Assembly (NCBI RefSeq): GCF_026230105.1
Contig: NC_079483.1
Location: 15,865,312-15,929,311, forward strand
DNA: 64,000 nt
Direction: 5' to 3'
Origin: Diorhabda sublineata
Lineage: Eukaryota > Arthropoda > Insecta > Coleoptera > Chrysomelidae
Positions 1-12,300 of the stretch are shown here, piece after piece. Position 1 is the first letter of the stretch; every line of letters begins with the position of its first letter. The notes beneath the pieces were generated by a model. The model was not told the DNA's origin. It saw only the letters and a program-made list of their open reading frames with translations, and did no database searches. Made by a program: the position numbers and the translations under genes.

Positions 1-159
1 TAACTGGTGCTCAGATGGGATGAACAATTAATATCAAATTAAACGCCACCAGTTTTTTAAGTACGTTGAGAGTTGATAAAAAATGTGGAAAAATTGAAGA
101 AACAAAAACTATCCCCAGACGCGATAATCCAAATTATTACTGTGAACAATAAAAAAATT

Positions 160-851
160 TTTATTCGTGCTGGTTAATTAGTCGCGATGTCGCAGTGGAC
201 AGGTGAATAACGTGCGTTTGCTATCGTTTGCTTGTTCCGAACAACCAGCAGGACGTCGAAAACGAATGAACTCGTCGCGACAAGTTTGCGCGATAATCCG
301 CGTCAATCCGTTTGCAAGAGAGCGGCTGCCTTGTGGTTTCCAAAAACTATAATGCACGAAATATTGAAGAATGATCATAAATTTCATCCATTTGGAATTC
401 AAATTGTGCAAGCGCTTAACCCTAATGATAACAAAATGAGTAAAAACGTGAGACAATGCTGGAGCGATTTCGCTCAGTGAACACTATCTTTTGGAGGAAT
501 AAGGCCCATTTTTATTTGAATGGAAGTGGAAACAAGCAAAATTGTCGTTATTGGTACTATAAAGGACAAAGTCCCCGCTTAAAACATCAACAGCCACTTC
601 ACAGTCCCAAAGTGACGGTTTGGTGTGCGTTGTCAAGCAGAGGAATAATTGGACCCTATTTCTACGAAAATTGTCAAGTGTACGAAACAAACCCGGCAAC
701 AATCTCTCAACTAAGAGAAATTATTGTTCGCGAAGTCAATGGCATTTCGGCGGCGCTTCTCCAGCGAGTGGCAAGAAATATCGAAGCCAGGTTCCAAGAA
801 TGTGTCCGATGTAACGGCCAACATTTGGACGATGTAATTTTTGAAAAATAA
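160..851 (+). mobile_element. Tc3-like (Tc1/mariner superfamily) transposase remnant, internally deleted
   Basis: Plus-strand translation in more than one frame resembles insect Tc3-like transposases. The N-terminal helix-turn-helix part is seen around 232-470 (an NELVATSLRDNPRQSV-type stretch). The start of the catalytic part follows around 490-660, with an AHFYLNGSGNKQNCRYW-like motif and then HQQPLHSPKVTVWCALS and GIIGPYF. The tail REIIVREVNGISAALLQRV...GQHLDDVIF is joined directly after GIIGPYFYEN, so the block that normally carries the second and third catalytic acids is missing. At least one frame change occurs near 480. It cannot encode an active enzyme. Terminal repeats were not found. 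Confidence 0.8.
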
Positions 852-861
852 AACCCGCATT

Positions 862-1824
862 TGTCTACCTTATATTGATTAAAACTAGAAATGCATATGA
901 ATTTTTTTGTTATACCGATTTTAAATCTGTATGTATAAATTTACCTTAAGAGACAAAATGAAATTAAACAACTTGTTAAATTTGATCCATTCTCATCTTA
1001 TTTGCCATAATGGTGAGAAATATACGAACATGACCCATAAATACTTACATCAACCACCTGATTGGTGCAATTTCCATTATCAGACCGTAAGAAAATTCGA
1101 TTTGTCCTCACAACAAACAAACTGCTTCACCAAACGCACGTAATTAATTCAATTACTGTCGGCAACAATAAATTTCGGTCTTTTTCTGTCTGATAGTTAC
1201 AAATAATTAGCTTCCTTTCTTGTAAACGTAAATCATACAATTCACATTTTTCACTAAATCTAACTTTCAAAAATAAATAAATAACGTCCGCTGCACCAAT
1301 GAAATACTTTCTCAAATCGTTTTCAGTAATAACCTTTTTTATGATGGTATTGATTTTTTAAATCAGATTGTATTTCCATGAAACAATTTCATGAGTAGTA
1401 AAAGAAACTGCAGCCGTATCACATTTCACAATAGGCTACTATACATCAACTTTTAGCGTATTTTTAGGAGAACATCGTTGGTGAAATTTATATCGATATA
1501 AATACTCTTGCTCATGTTGTTCAAGTTTTATGTTATGTTAGCAGTAAAACTCATTTTATGGGTTCATTTTATAAATAAGTCGATAGGGTATTGTTGATAT
1601 GGATTTCTACCTCATAGAATGTTATTACATTATCATTTAACTGAAACTTTCTTGTTCTGCATTCTTTGTACTTGGTTCTTAAAGTAGTAAACTTCACTGC
1701 TTCGAATTAAGGAAGATTTATACGGCTACAGCTGGATCAAGTTTTATAGCCAGTAAGTAAAATAAATTCGATTTTGATGATATGGTTGTCGGTGAAGCAA
1801 ATATATATGCAAAATGTAATACAG
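862..1824. other. AT-rich spacer, nothing recognised
   Basis: Short open frames only. I see no splice-flanked coding similarity, RNA gene or clear repeat here. It presumably belongs to the intron in front of the first kinase exon seen. Confidence 0.5.
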
Positions 1825-2765
1825 TCAATGCTAGTATGAAAATGCACTCTGAACTAACTAGAATTCAACAAACCGAACACACACCGCATTGATATTGATT
1901 TCCTTCCAAAGGATTACAACCTTTCATATATTTCCAAAAGACTCTCGACAGCTCAGGTAGCTTCAGGTACCAAAGGAAACAGCTGAGTGCCTCCTCTGTG
2001 AGTCCATTGACAAAAATCACGATACATACATTCGCACTTCTTGAAATCAGGAGAGGTAAGTCGTGGAGCCCTCAGACTTTGTTATCTGACAATACATTTA
2101 CAATTCTGGGTACATAATAGATCAAAGCGAAGCTGATCCACCATCTAGTATGTGTATGAGAATGCACTCTGGGTTACCAGTATGTTCAATAGACACTATC
2201 CCATCGATTTCCATCTGATTAACATCGGAGAAACTTTCGACAGCTCTGGTAGCTTCTGCTATGTACCAAAGGAAACAGCTGAGCACCTCCTTTGCGAGTA
2301 GGAAGCTGTCCATCGACAAAAATCACGATACATACATTCGCACTTCTTAAAATCAGGAGAGGTAAGTCGTGACAATACATTTACAATTCTGGGTACATAA
2401 TAGATCAAAGCGAAGCTGATCCACCATCTAGTATGTGTATGAGAATGCATTTATGAGAATGCACTCTAGGTTACTAGTATGCTCAATAGATACTATCCCA
2501 TCGATTTCCATCTGATTAACATCGGAGAAACTCTCGACAGCTCAGGTAGCTTCTGCTATGTACCAAAGGAAACAGCTGAGTGCCTTCTCTGTGAGTAAAA
2601 GGCTGTCCATCGACAAAAATCACGATACATACATTCGCACTTCTTGAAATCAGGAGAGGTAAGTCGTAGAATCTTCAGATAAGTCACTCATTTTGTTGCC
2701 TGACTGACATATACAATCTTGGCTACATAATAGATCAAAGCGAAGTTGATCCACGATCTTTACGC
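1825..2765. repeat. Three tandem units of about 300 bp
   Basis: Three successive copies share the landmarks GAGAATGCACTCT, GACAGCTC(A/T)GGTAGCTTC, CCAAAGGAAACAGCTGAG, AAAATCACGATACATACATT and AGGAGAGGTAAGTCGT. The last landmark starts near 2049, 2354 and 2651, giving unit lengths of about 305 and 298. Copies 2 and 3 resemble each other more than copy 1, which differs in its first half. Copy 2 lacks a short block after AAGTCGT. A fragment of the unit start is duplicated near 2442-2465. Confidence 0.85.
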
Positions 2766-5146
2766 ACTAGCTCATCTGATTTCACAGCATTTAGCGCTAT
2801 AGTGATCTAGTGATACATTTTCACTGAAAACGTAACGTGACATTCGGAAGCTCTGATCAAAACATTGTTCTGAGCTAGGATTCGCAATCAGCTGATGCAA
2901 AATATTCTGGTAAAAACAATTATTTGTAGAAATCGTCTTTAAAAAGCTACTTCAGTGTAGACATTTTACATGCATGAAATTTAATCAAATCATCCAGAAG
3001 GAATCGGCGCATGAATACCAAAAATTCCAAATTGGCAAGTGAGAAGTATTTTACATTGTCAATAACAATGACTGTCATTCGCTTCATCTTGGTATCCGTG
3101 TTAATTAGTTTGAGGTATATTTAGAACACGTATTTTTCCATATTTTCGAGCATTTATGACTAATTACTACGATGCGGTACTCATTGAAGTAGGTTATGTC
3201 TTTTGCTCTTCTTACCAGTCTTTCTGTTCTTTCATGGGTAAAAATTCTTGGTTTTTCACTATCTGGGAGGTGTTCCTTCTTCATTTTCGACTATAGCACG
3301 GTAGGCGTTTCGCGCATGAAATATTTTGTTTGTGAAAAATACGAATTGCTTTGCTTAGCGATCTGTCCAACCAAATTTTTGTTCAGAACAAGTTCGCAAA
3401 ATGGTTCCCTAGGCCGGCCCTATCCAGCTTCTAAAAATTCGGCAAAATCTCGCGGCGTTTTTTGGGAGGCATCTTTCACATTTTTTATAAATGGCGGAAC
3501 TTGTTTGATGTTTATTTGTATATAATTTTTTTAATAGCAGGGGGGCTTATTTACAGTATTTCTTCTAGGAAAGTCTATTTATTCATTTCTTTTTGTTCTA
3601 GAACTTTGTAGAATTTTATTTAGACATATAAACGATTTGTGTGAACGCAGTTAGTTTTAAATAAATAGCCATAGTGAACAGAACGAAAAGAGTTTAAATA
3701 AATTACTTAAGTGATAGTGATAAGTGAATTATTATCAGTTTAGTGTATTGTATAGTGTGTAAATAAATTGAGAACGTAAGAGACTGTTTATTAATTCACC
3801 CAACGAACAGAAAGAGTGTAAATAAATACGAAAAACATTACATTATGAATGCTTTTTCTCATTTCCAACTCATAAGACATAACCTAACATAAAAACGACT
3901 TGTCTAATGTCAAACAAACATACATCTAAAGAACTTTTTTGGTAAACAGGTTTTTCGTGAAAATGCTAGTTATTAAGAAAATGTGTGAAATTTTTCTTCT
4001 GGCATTTTTTTGTCTTTGCTTCCTGTACTATCTTGGCTTGCCACATTTCGAAGTTGTGTGGGTGTTTAAAACTTCTATTTGTGCTGTTCAATCCAAAGCA
4101 CGGCAAATATTTCCTCTTTGTTAGCAACGTTAGTAGTTTAACCAAACTTAATATCCAAGATATATTTATGAGTGAAATTACCGTGTGGATATCTTTAATT
4201 AAACATTGTAGACGTTATTCTTGCGCATTTGCCACGTTCCTCTTTATAAGAGATAATTTCCTTCCTTGAAGTTTATAGTCGACAATAAAGTAATTTTGGT
4301 ATATTTTATCTATTCTTACTAATTTCGACCGCAGAACTGATATACCATGAGTGAGTTTCAAAGAAGCCCTTAAAATCTAATTCCCAAAACAAATGTATTA
4401 ATTTTACTTATTCGTTGATATCGCCGACTGAAGCATTAAATAAAAAATCTAATTTGAATACAACTGTTAATAATGATGGGTACACTATCAGCTATATTTA
4501 GATGGATGGATGTTATTTGCTTTAACAAAAATGACGCCTACTCGGCATATAAACCTGAACTATTAATATGACATCCCTCATAAAATATTTGCAAATTCAA
4601 ATTTTATTAATGGCACGTAATTCAAATAAAGTATTTCATACTGCTACCTCATAAATGATCAATTTTCAAATATTTGTTTATAATATTTCCGAAAATAGCA
4701 TATTTTCAAGATTCAGTAGCACAAAAAATGAAATTATTGAAAAATTTGGGAATTTATTAATTGCAATCGTATTGGGATGGAAAAGTTGTTGTACCAGTTC
4801 CTTACTCAAGTGAAATATAGACAATATTATAACAATGACCTGAAAAAACTTATCATATATACATTTACATTAAATGATTAGCTAATTTCAATAAATCTTA
4901 GTACATGAACTTCATAATAGATGCCTAAATTTATTATTGTTTATAGCCAACAGCCATCTATTCAAACATCAAATTTGGGAACAAATACATCACAATAATA
5001 GATTAGAAATATTATACACAACATACATTGATAGGAATTTTGGAAAATTAACAAAAACTAACACTATATATAATCAGAAAAACATAAAAACACGATAATA
5101 AATCATCTGTACAATGTATACCAGCAATAAGTTTTGTGTCAAATTT
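2766..5146. other. Unassigned AT-rich stretch
   Basis: No recognisable gene. A 109-codon open frame at 3196-3525 shows no family I know and no splice context. Between about 3650 and 3830 the motif TAAATAAAT recurs after GAACAGAA(C)GAAAGAG-type sequence, a loose local duplication. The rest is simple AT-rich sequence. Confidence 0.5.
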
Positions 5147-6159
5147 TCCAGCTTGATACTTAAATTTTGAGATATGGCAACACTAATTAGAATATGTCAA
5201 ATTTGAAATTGCAATCATAAAGTTTTAACATTTTTGATAATGAACGTGTTATCATACGAATGCTATTTGAGTTGTTCATAGATAGTTGAAACATCGTCTT
5301 GTTCAAAAAATGAAAATAATGACATTTTCACACGATGATTTTCTATTATTTTCGTCATGGTTTAAATCAACAATAAAGTGTAGATCAACTCGTTCCGACT
5401 TTTGGTGTGAAGAACCAGCTCGAGTCACCGTGGTTTTTCGAATTTAATCGTTGTCGCGCTTCGCTACAGGATAAATTTCGTGAAGGGCGCTCAAAATCGC
5501 CTTTTGTGCCAAAAAAAACATAGATGCTGTACGTAAACTGATATTGCAAGATCGTCATGTGATATACAGTGAGATTGTGGTATACTTGGGCATTAGTTCA
5601 ACTGGTATACATTCATTATTGCATAAATATTTGCCCTTAAAAAAATTTGTTCACCAAGGATACATCATAATTTGACAATGGCTCTCTATATATGAGCCAG
5701 ACTCCAAATAATAATCGAGTGTATAGGTCTTTCATGCGCACAAAGCACATCAAAGCAAATTGACACCTGCCTTCTCGAAACAACTGGACATGTCGCCACA
5801 ACTCCATTACATTAAAGTAGGACGGTCATTTCTGAATCATACAACAGCATTTGTTTGCCAGAAGATTTTGAAAAAACCAATCGCAGAAGACGATTCATTC
5901 TCCACTACGACAACACGAGCTCTCATACATCAGTTCAAACAAAAAAGTGTTTCAATAGTCAAAACCCAACGTTTTTCTACACCTGAAGAAGCAGTTCATG
6001 CTTTCACATCACATGTTTTCAAGATACCTCAATCGGAATGGATGAACTGCTTCGACAATTGGTTCAAATACATACAAAAGTGTACTAATCTTAATGGACA
6101 ATGAAACCATATCCAATTATAAATATTTGTCTATCTCAAAACTTCAGTAGCGCCCCTCG
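5147..6159 (+). mobile_element. Degenerate mariner element, plus strand
   Basis: The right end reads TCTCAAAACTTCAGTAGCGCCCCTCG followed by TA, and its reverse complement matches the mariner end CGAGGG..GCTACTTAAGTTTT seen in the copy at 9543. The left end is eroded, but TACTTAAATTTTGAGATATGG is clear at 5157. Translation shows IDAVRKLILQDRHVIYSEI and GISSTGIHSLLHKYL (helix-turn-helix), and near the end TPEEAVHAFTSHVFKIPQSE WMNCFDNWF. Several stops and a shortened middle make it dead. A similar structure appears at 9543, 20000, 37080 and possibly 30708. Confidence 0.85.
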
Positions 6160-7059
6160 TATCCATTTTTTACTGACAGATCCATCTAGTGCTCTTTAAT
6201 TAGAAAATTGATTCAACCTTGAGTGATTTGTTTGTAAAATAGGTGGTTTTTCTTTATCAAAATATTGGTATTATATGCATGTTATAATTATTTTAATTTG
6301 TTTTGGGGAAATAAGTTGATTTTGTTACTTTTTCATTTGACTCTTCTCTTTCGTTTTTATTTTAGAAACATTTTGGTATGTTACATTAGAGTGTGGTTTA
6401 AAACATAAAAATCTCAACACCAAAATGGTTATCGAGGAATCACTTCGTATCATCGAACTTCGACAAGAAATTTCGCATTTGAGCGAAACCTAGTTTTATA
6501 TACAAGATGATGGCTAACAACTGACATAAAAATACCGTCTCAATTTTTTATTAAATGTATCTAAATCTAAATTGTTTGCATGCTACAAAACGTTTCGACT
6601 TTTTATTTTACTATATTCAAAATAGAAGCAACTTAAATCGGAGTTGTTTGAAGCAGTATTTTCAAACTGTATCGATTAATTTTCAACAAAAATGCAGCAG
6701 TATTGAAAATTACGGTTATCTGCTCGATTCTAAATTGAAAATATATCCCTGTAACCGTTTAACGAACCGTCGTAAACCTGTAAAACCCTTTGAATCAGTT
6801 CCTATTATGCTGCTGTTAGAGAATAAATTGCATAGAGAGCCGGTTAAGCGACTACCTCAGGGGAGTACCCGTTTCATGCAGAGTAAAACATTTATGGAAT
6901 AAATAATATTTTCAACGTTAACCTCGTAGATTTTCCCATTTTCAGCTTTGAGCGATATTTTCCAAACGAAGCACTTTTTTAGTTAAAACTACATAGGGGA
7001 ACCGGAAATTATAGTTATTGTTTTAAATTAAATTCCAACGGATTAATTTTAAACAAGCA
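6160..7059. other. Spacer with a 115-codon open frame, unassigned
   Basis: The open frame at 6555-6902 has no recognised similarity. It lies just upstream (plus sense) of a minus-strand transposase tail, so part of it may be eroded transposon. Confidence 0.4.
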
Positions 7060-7280
7060 TCCATTTTCAATCAATAATGTAATTACCTTCGTTATTAACA
7101 ACATTTTGCCATCTAGTGTGCGAATTTCCCACTTCTGACCGATAAAAAGCAATTGGCTCTCGAGTAAAGTCTCTCGAAATGGTAGTTCGGACATTAACCA
7201 AATTTTTAGCACCACGAAAATGTTGTACCAATCGAAATAAATTGGAATCCGAGTGTGCTATATCGACCTCTTGCAATCTC
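7060..7280 (-). mobile_element. Tail of a mariner/Tc-type transposase
   Basis: The minus-strand translation has the shape of the C-terminal end of mariner-like transposases: ...EPIAFYRSEVGNSHTRWQ followed by NVVNNEGNYIID and a stop. This matches the usual RW..VV...G.YI pattern. No catalytic part was found next to it. Assigned from the pattern only. Confidence 0.5.
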
Positions 7281-8309
7281 CGTGTATCTTTGAGTTGTTT
7301 ACACTACATTTTTCTTTTTGAAATATAATATAGAACCCATTTTTCAACTCCATTGTTAAAGTGATTAAAAAACGGTTCTATATGGTGGAATGGTACCAAT
7401 ACGTTGCATACGACGGTTTCTTTTGAGATACTAAGAGGGATCCTAACATTTTGTCTACTTATTTTTCCAATTTGCTTTCAATCTTTTTGGATTAATAACC
7501 AATAATGTTTTTTGATTCTCTATGGATTTTTTTCTACTCCTGCCCTTGGCATGTGATTGTCTAGTGTTGTTGATCTCATAAGAGCCCAAGAGAATAAAAT
7601 TACCACATTTGAACTTAGAGAAACATCTTTGGAATTTGCGGAAGCGAATTGATAAACATAAAATGTCGAATATACTCTTCTGGTATTTGGCTGGCTATTT
7701 TAGCCCCAAATTATGAAAAAGTTCGATATTTAATGAATTAAAATAACCTTAAAATATCTTTGATACAACACAATGAGCTGACAAATGGAAATCAAATATT
7801 CACATGTACAGAAACGACCTTATTTTCATCACCTCCTTTTCAGTCTCTTCTCCAAACAGATTTTCACTTTTCACACTCACAATCATAGCCTCTCAAGACT
7901 GCAATCTAATTTTTTATCACATCTGGTATTCTGCCAATTTTGTTCCTTTCAAGGCTTTGTTGTGACAATTCTTCACGTGAATATCTGTCACTCGAACTCA
8001 TCCCAACGTGAAATACAATCACACAGAACGTTGTTTATTACTGATATCGTGCAAATGTCTGATCCACATTCGTTTTCAACGAACTGCATCTTAATCTTAC
8101 ATTATTCGGTCCCCAATCTTTTGTTTCCTTATAATTAACTCTTTGGCACCCATTTTTTCGTGTTCTGAGATTATTTGAGGTAGATTTTTGTGTTACAATA
8201 AAATATGATCGAATATTTTGAACAAGATCACTTTAAAAAAAAATATATGCTACTAAGGGAATTTTTAACGAGGAATAAATGAGGTTTCATGTCTTATAAT
8301 GTGGAAGTA
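7281..8309. other. Spacer, unassigned
   Basis: A 117-codon open frame at 7785-8138 shows no family I recognise. No terminal repeats or RNA genes seen. Confidence 0.4.
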
Positions 8310-8830
8310 AGTTGTTCAGAAAAAAAAATCGAAAATGTGATAAAAGGCAAAGCAAAATTTACATAATTTCATATCGCATTGCATATGGTTGTGGTTCTGC
8401 GTTATTTTTTCAGTTTGACTGAAGTGAACTTTATTTCTTATCCAATTAGATCTTCTAAAAGAGAACACAAACTCTAACAAGGCTAGTTTCTTTGGAGTTC
8501 GACGCAAATCATTGTATATTATTCAACTGTTAATCACAAATATCTTAAGCAACGGTAGAAAATGATCATCCACCATTTGGATGGCTTTCGATCAATATAA
8601 TAGACAAAATTCATTTGATCTACGGGGTGCATAGCAATCATTATTTTGTTATAAATTGCTATGAAAGTAGGACAAGCAACATCAACTCTATTGTCAGTTT
8701 TACCTTCTTTGACAATTGCCCTGTCCGTACCATGACAATTTTTCACCAGAATAATCTATATCTCGCCATTTGGTTGCAAACGCAACTTGATTATAAATTT
8801 CCAATCGTCCCGATTTATATTTTCTAGCTA
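8310..8830 (-). mobile_element. piggyBac-like transposase C-terminal remnant
   Basis: The minus-strand translation of 8534-8746 includes IAIYNKIMIAMHPVDQMNFVYY and RKPSKWWMIIFYRCL. This matches the conserved piggyBac transposase segment (YN..MGGVD..DQ...Y...R.S.KWW..IF). The upstream part contains a KWRD motif (about 8765-8810). Further downstream on the same strand RRTPKKLALLEF..SLLEDLI resembles the following region. Stops and frame changes interrupt it, and TTAA-flanked ends were not found. Confidence 0.7.
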
Positions 8831-9200
8831 GTACTGTGGTAAACGAAATAAGTAGAAACATAAAACGGCAAAACAAACATTTTTGATATCCCAGCATGAC
8901 TACTGAAATTTTTAACATTAATATCGATTGCAAGGGAACGAAGGAAAACTCTGATGAGCAGCACGTACAAAATAATCTCAGCTGCTGAAGTGCAAGTCAT
9001 ATCCCAGTGGTTCCTCGAAGGCTAAAAGCTGGAATCTCGCACTATGTTATTATCAATCGATAATTTGGTGTAGATATAAAACATAGTCGTCCGATACAAA
9101 CATTGTCATACTTGGGGAATTGATATTTGTAATTTGTATAAAATTATAGTTTATATATCTATTCTATCAATTCTATTTATAGATTTTTATTTGATTACAG
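8831..9200. other. Intron end before kinase exon 1
   Basis: AT-rich. Ends in the acceptor TTTTTATTTGATTACAG at 9184-9200, a good pyrimidine tract and AG. No coding similarity seen in the rest. Confidence 0.6.
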
Positions 9201-9325
9201 GTGTTCATTGCAATAGTATAGTACCTCCTTCTTGGATAGTGAAACTGCCGAAAAAGGGGAATTTTAAGTCGAGCTTGAGAAAATCACCAAAAAAACGGAG
9301 TAGTGGCAAAAAAAATAAACATAAA
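9201..9325 (+). CDS. rdgA: Kinase exon 1 (of those seen): hinge and basic NLS/MARCKS-like stretch
   Basis: 125 bases, entering with two bases of a split codon and leaving on a codon boundary. Acceptor ATTACAG and donor AAA|GTGAGT. It encodes VHCNSIVPPSWIV, matching the VIPPTWI segment that follows the second C1 domain in mammalian DGK zeta and iota. A lysine/serine-rich run then follows, ending KKRSSGKKNKHK. In the mammalian enzymes the equivalent run is a nuclear localisation signal controlled by PKC phosphorylation; the same role here is inference. No exon with C1 cysteines was found upstream in the window. Confidence 0.93.
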
Positions 9326-12300
9326 GTGAGTACATATTAATGAAAATTTAAGAAACGTTATTATATATAAGAATAAAATGATAGACAAGAGAATTAAAGT
9401 CATTTTTCTGATGTGGTCAATATTAAAATTTCTTAGTAGTTTTGTTTCGAAATGCAAATTTAATTTTCTAAAAATACTGTACGAAACAGTGACTTTTTTA
9501 AAAATGTTTCATAGTGTACGGTGAAAATACGATAAACTGATACGAGGGTTGCTACTTAAGTTTTCAGATATGGCAACACTGATGTGAATATGTCAAATCT
9601 AACATTGTATCATAAAACTTGACATTTTTAATGGACAACGTCCTCAGCACCTGCTTCAACTTTTGGTGATGAAGCACCATCTCGAATCAGCGTGTTTCGG
9701 TCGTCCCCAATCGGCTGTTATGCCAAAAAACATCGATGCTCTACGTAAAGTGATATTGCAAGATCGTCATGCGATATACCTGGAGATTGAGGCATGCTTG
9801 GACATTAGTTCCACCCGCATACATTCAATATTACATGAAGATTTGGATGTCAAGAAGATTGCTCGCGTTGGATACCGAATAATTTTACAATCGCTCAAAA
9901 AAGAGCTTGTGTCGATTGGAGCAAAGAAATGCTAAAAAAATTCAATGGAGGTGCTTCAACAGATGTATATAAAATCGTGACCGGCGACACAAATCATGGA
10001 TCATTCATATGAAACCGCATCCAAAGAACAATAGTATCTATGGATCTTTCAAGGAGAAGCAAATCTAATAAAAACGTTCGCGCGCGGAGGACTTCGAAGC
10101 AAATGGTTCATTTATTTCGAAATAACTGGAGAAACGGTACACCAGCAACCAATCTCCGAAGACGAATCATTGTCCATCACGACAATACGACCCCTCACAC
10201 ATCATTACAAACTAAAACAGTCAAAACATCGATTTGATGGCTCATCCGCCGTACAGTCCTTGTTTAGCACCCCATGATTCCTTCTTATTCCCGCAGATCA
10301 AAAATAAATTGTGATGTCAACCTGAAAAAGCGGTTAATGCATTGGAATCGCATCTTTTGGAGGTATTTCATTCGGAATGGAGAATAAATAAATGAAAAAA
10401 AAAACAATAAATCCATTTCCAATTATAAATATTTGTATTTCTTTTGTCTATGACAAAACTTAAGTAGTATCCCTTCGTAAAATTAAAGGAACCAAATATA
10501 ACTACATTTTACACATTAATCTAGTTGATTTGTATTACAAATGCAATAAAACTCAATCAAATAATTTAAACACAGAACTCATTTTTGGTATGAAGCATCT
10601 CGTTATAAACTCCGATATTAACCGCCAAGTATTACCCAACGCAACGGCCTTGAAGCTACTTAATATTCTGGTGAACCTCTCAACTTGTTAATCACTGATC
10701 GCATCAACATGAGATTGATTGAAAGAAAACTTAGAATGAATAGGATTAGTTTAACGATATTTGGAAACTCAACGTGTAGTAATACATCGTTAACTAGATG
10801 ATTCACATTTTTGTGATTTCTTTTAAATTCGTTACTGCTTTTAGTGATAACTAGGCACCAAATCCTTGTCGATGAGCGAAATTGCCGAGCCTATTTCATA
10901 ATTTTACCTATTTGTGATTCTATTAATTCAAAGAAAGACCGAAAAGTAATGTTGCTTTCATAAATGAAATGTTGAACAGGTTTTTATTTTTAATCTTTGT
11001 TGTCTACAACAGTTTTGCAAATTTTCAAAGCGAAATCGATTAAAAACCAAAAAGTTTTTCAATAAAATATCTCTAGTTGGCATTCTGGATACCATCAAAA
11101 TTTTCGCCACTAAGAAAATGTTGTAGCGATCCGAGAGAGTGATATCACCCAGTCAAGTGGGAGACAGTATCTCCCAACCCAGTAAAGTCTTGTATTGTAG
11201 TGTTGCAGAATCTTTTCAATCCAATTATTATTTTTGTTACAGGACAAGGAACATCGAGTTTTTGCTATAAAACCTATCCCATCAACGAACGTATCTCCAG
11301 TAATAGTTTTCATCAATCCCAAATCTGGTGGCAATCAGGGTGTGAAGCTACTTCAAAAATTCCAATGGCTACTCAATCCAAGACAAGTCTTCGACCTGAC
11401 ACAGGGAGGTCCACGGATGGGATTAGAATTGTTCAAGAAAGTGCCTAATTTGAGAGTTTTAGCGTGTGGTGGTGACGGAACAGTTGGATGGGTACTGAGT
11501 GTGATAGATCAGATTGGAATATCTCCCGCTCCAGCTGTCGGTGTTTTACCTTTAGGTACTGGAAATGATTTAGCAAGAGCACTTGGATGGGGAGGGGTGA
11601 GTAGAAATTTTTCTCACAGCTTAGTAATAAATTTTAGATTACAAGAATTCCAGTTGAAAAGTTTTCAACACTTGTTATGAATCGAAATAAATTTGGAGTC
11701 CATAATAAGCATCAAATTATAGCTCTGAAATAGAATAATAACGACTTTATAGAATTAACAGGGTGTTAATATATTAATGTACCTCTCTCTATCTTTCGGC
11801 TTCTCAGAAAGTTCAAAAGTATACAAAACTTGGAAACGAAAGTGACTCTATGAATAATGGGGAGTGTCCGTCATCTCGAAACTGCCATCTGCCATTATGC
11901 CATGTGCTCTAAGGTCTATACATCACCCAGCTCAAACCAAAGATGCATTTTTACTACACTATACACTATAGATTAATTAAACGAACACGAAACTGTGTGA
12001 TGCCTTAATGACATCTTCGCTATCGGGTGGGTCAAGGTATCGTCGCAAACCACCTAATTCCGTTTTTTTTACTCTATCAACATTTTGTTATCATTAGAAT
12101 CATATAGATAATTTCTGAACGCATCTAACAGAAAAACTCTTGAAAAGCTCAAAAACAAGCCTTAATAGAAAACTTCGTATCTCCAGAACGCAATTTTGTT
12201 TAAAGCTAACAGCACGTTCCATGAATTTAGTTCAACTGTTATTTTTTTGGAATTGATCTTTGGCCACTATCCCAATCATTTATTAAAAAAATCTCCAGTC

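Noticed and set aside
1825..2765. Tandem units as a CRISPR array
   Set aside because: Units are ~300 bp with full-length similarity, no short repeat/unique spacer pattern, and the DNA is eukaryotic.
3196..3525. 109-codon ORF as a gene
   Set aside because: No known similarity and no supporting signals. Likely chance or eroded repeat.
3640..3860. Possible LTR (repeated TAAATAAAT, primer-like sequence)
   Set aside because: No paired second LTR, no TG..CA ends and no gag/pol text nearby.
1..9200. Search for the C1-domain exons of the kinase
   Set aside because: No cysteine/histidine pattern of a C1 domain with splice sites was seen; these exons probably lie left of the window.
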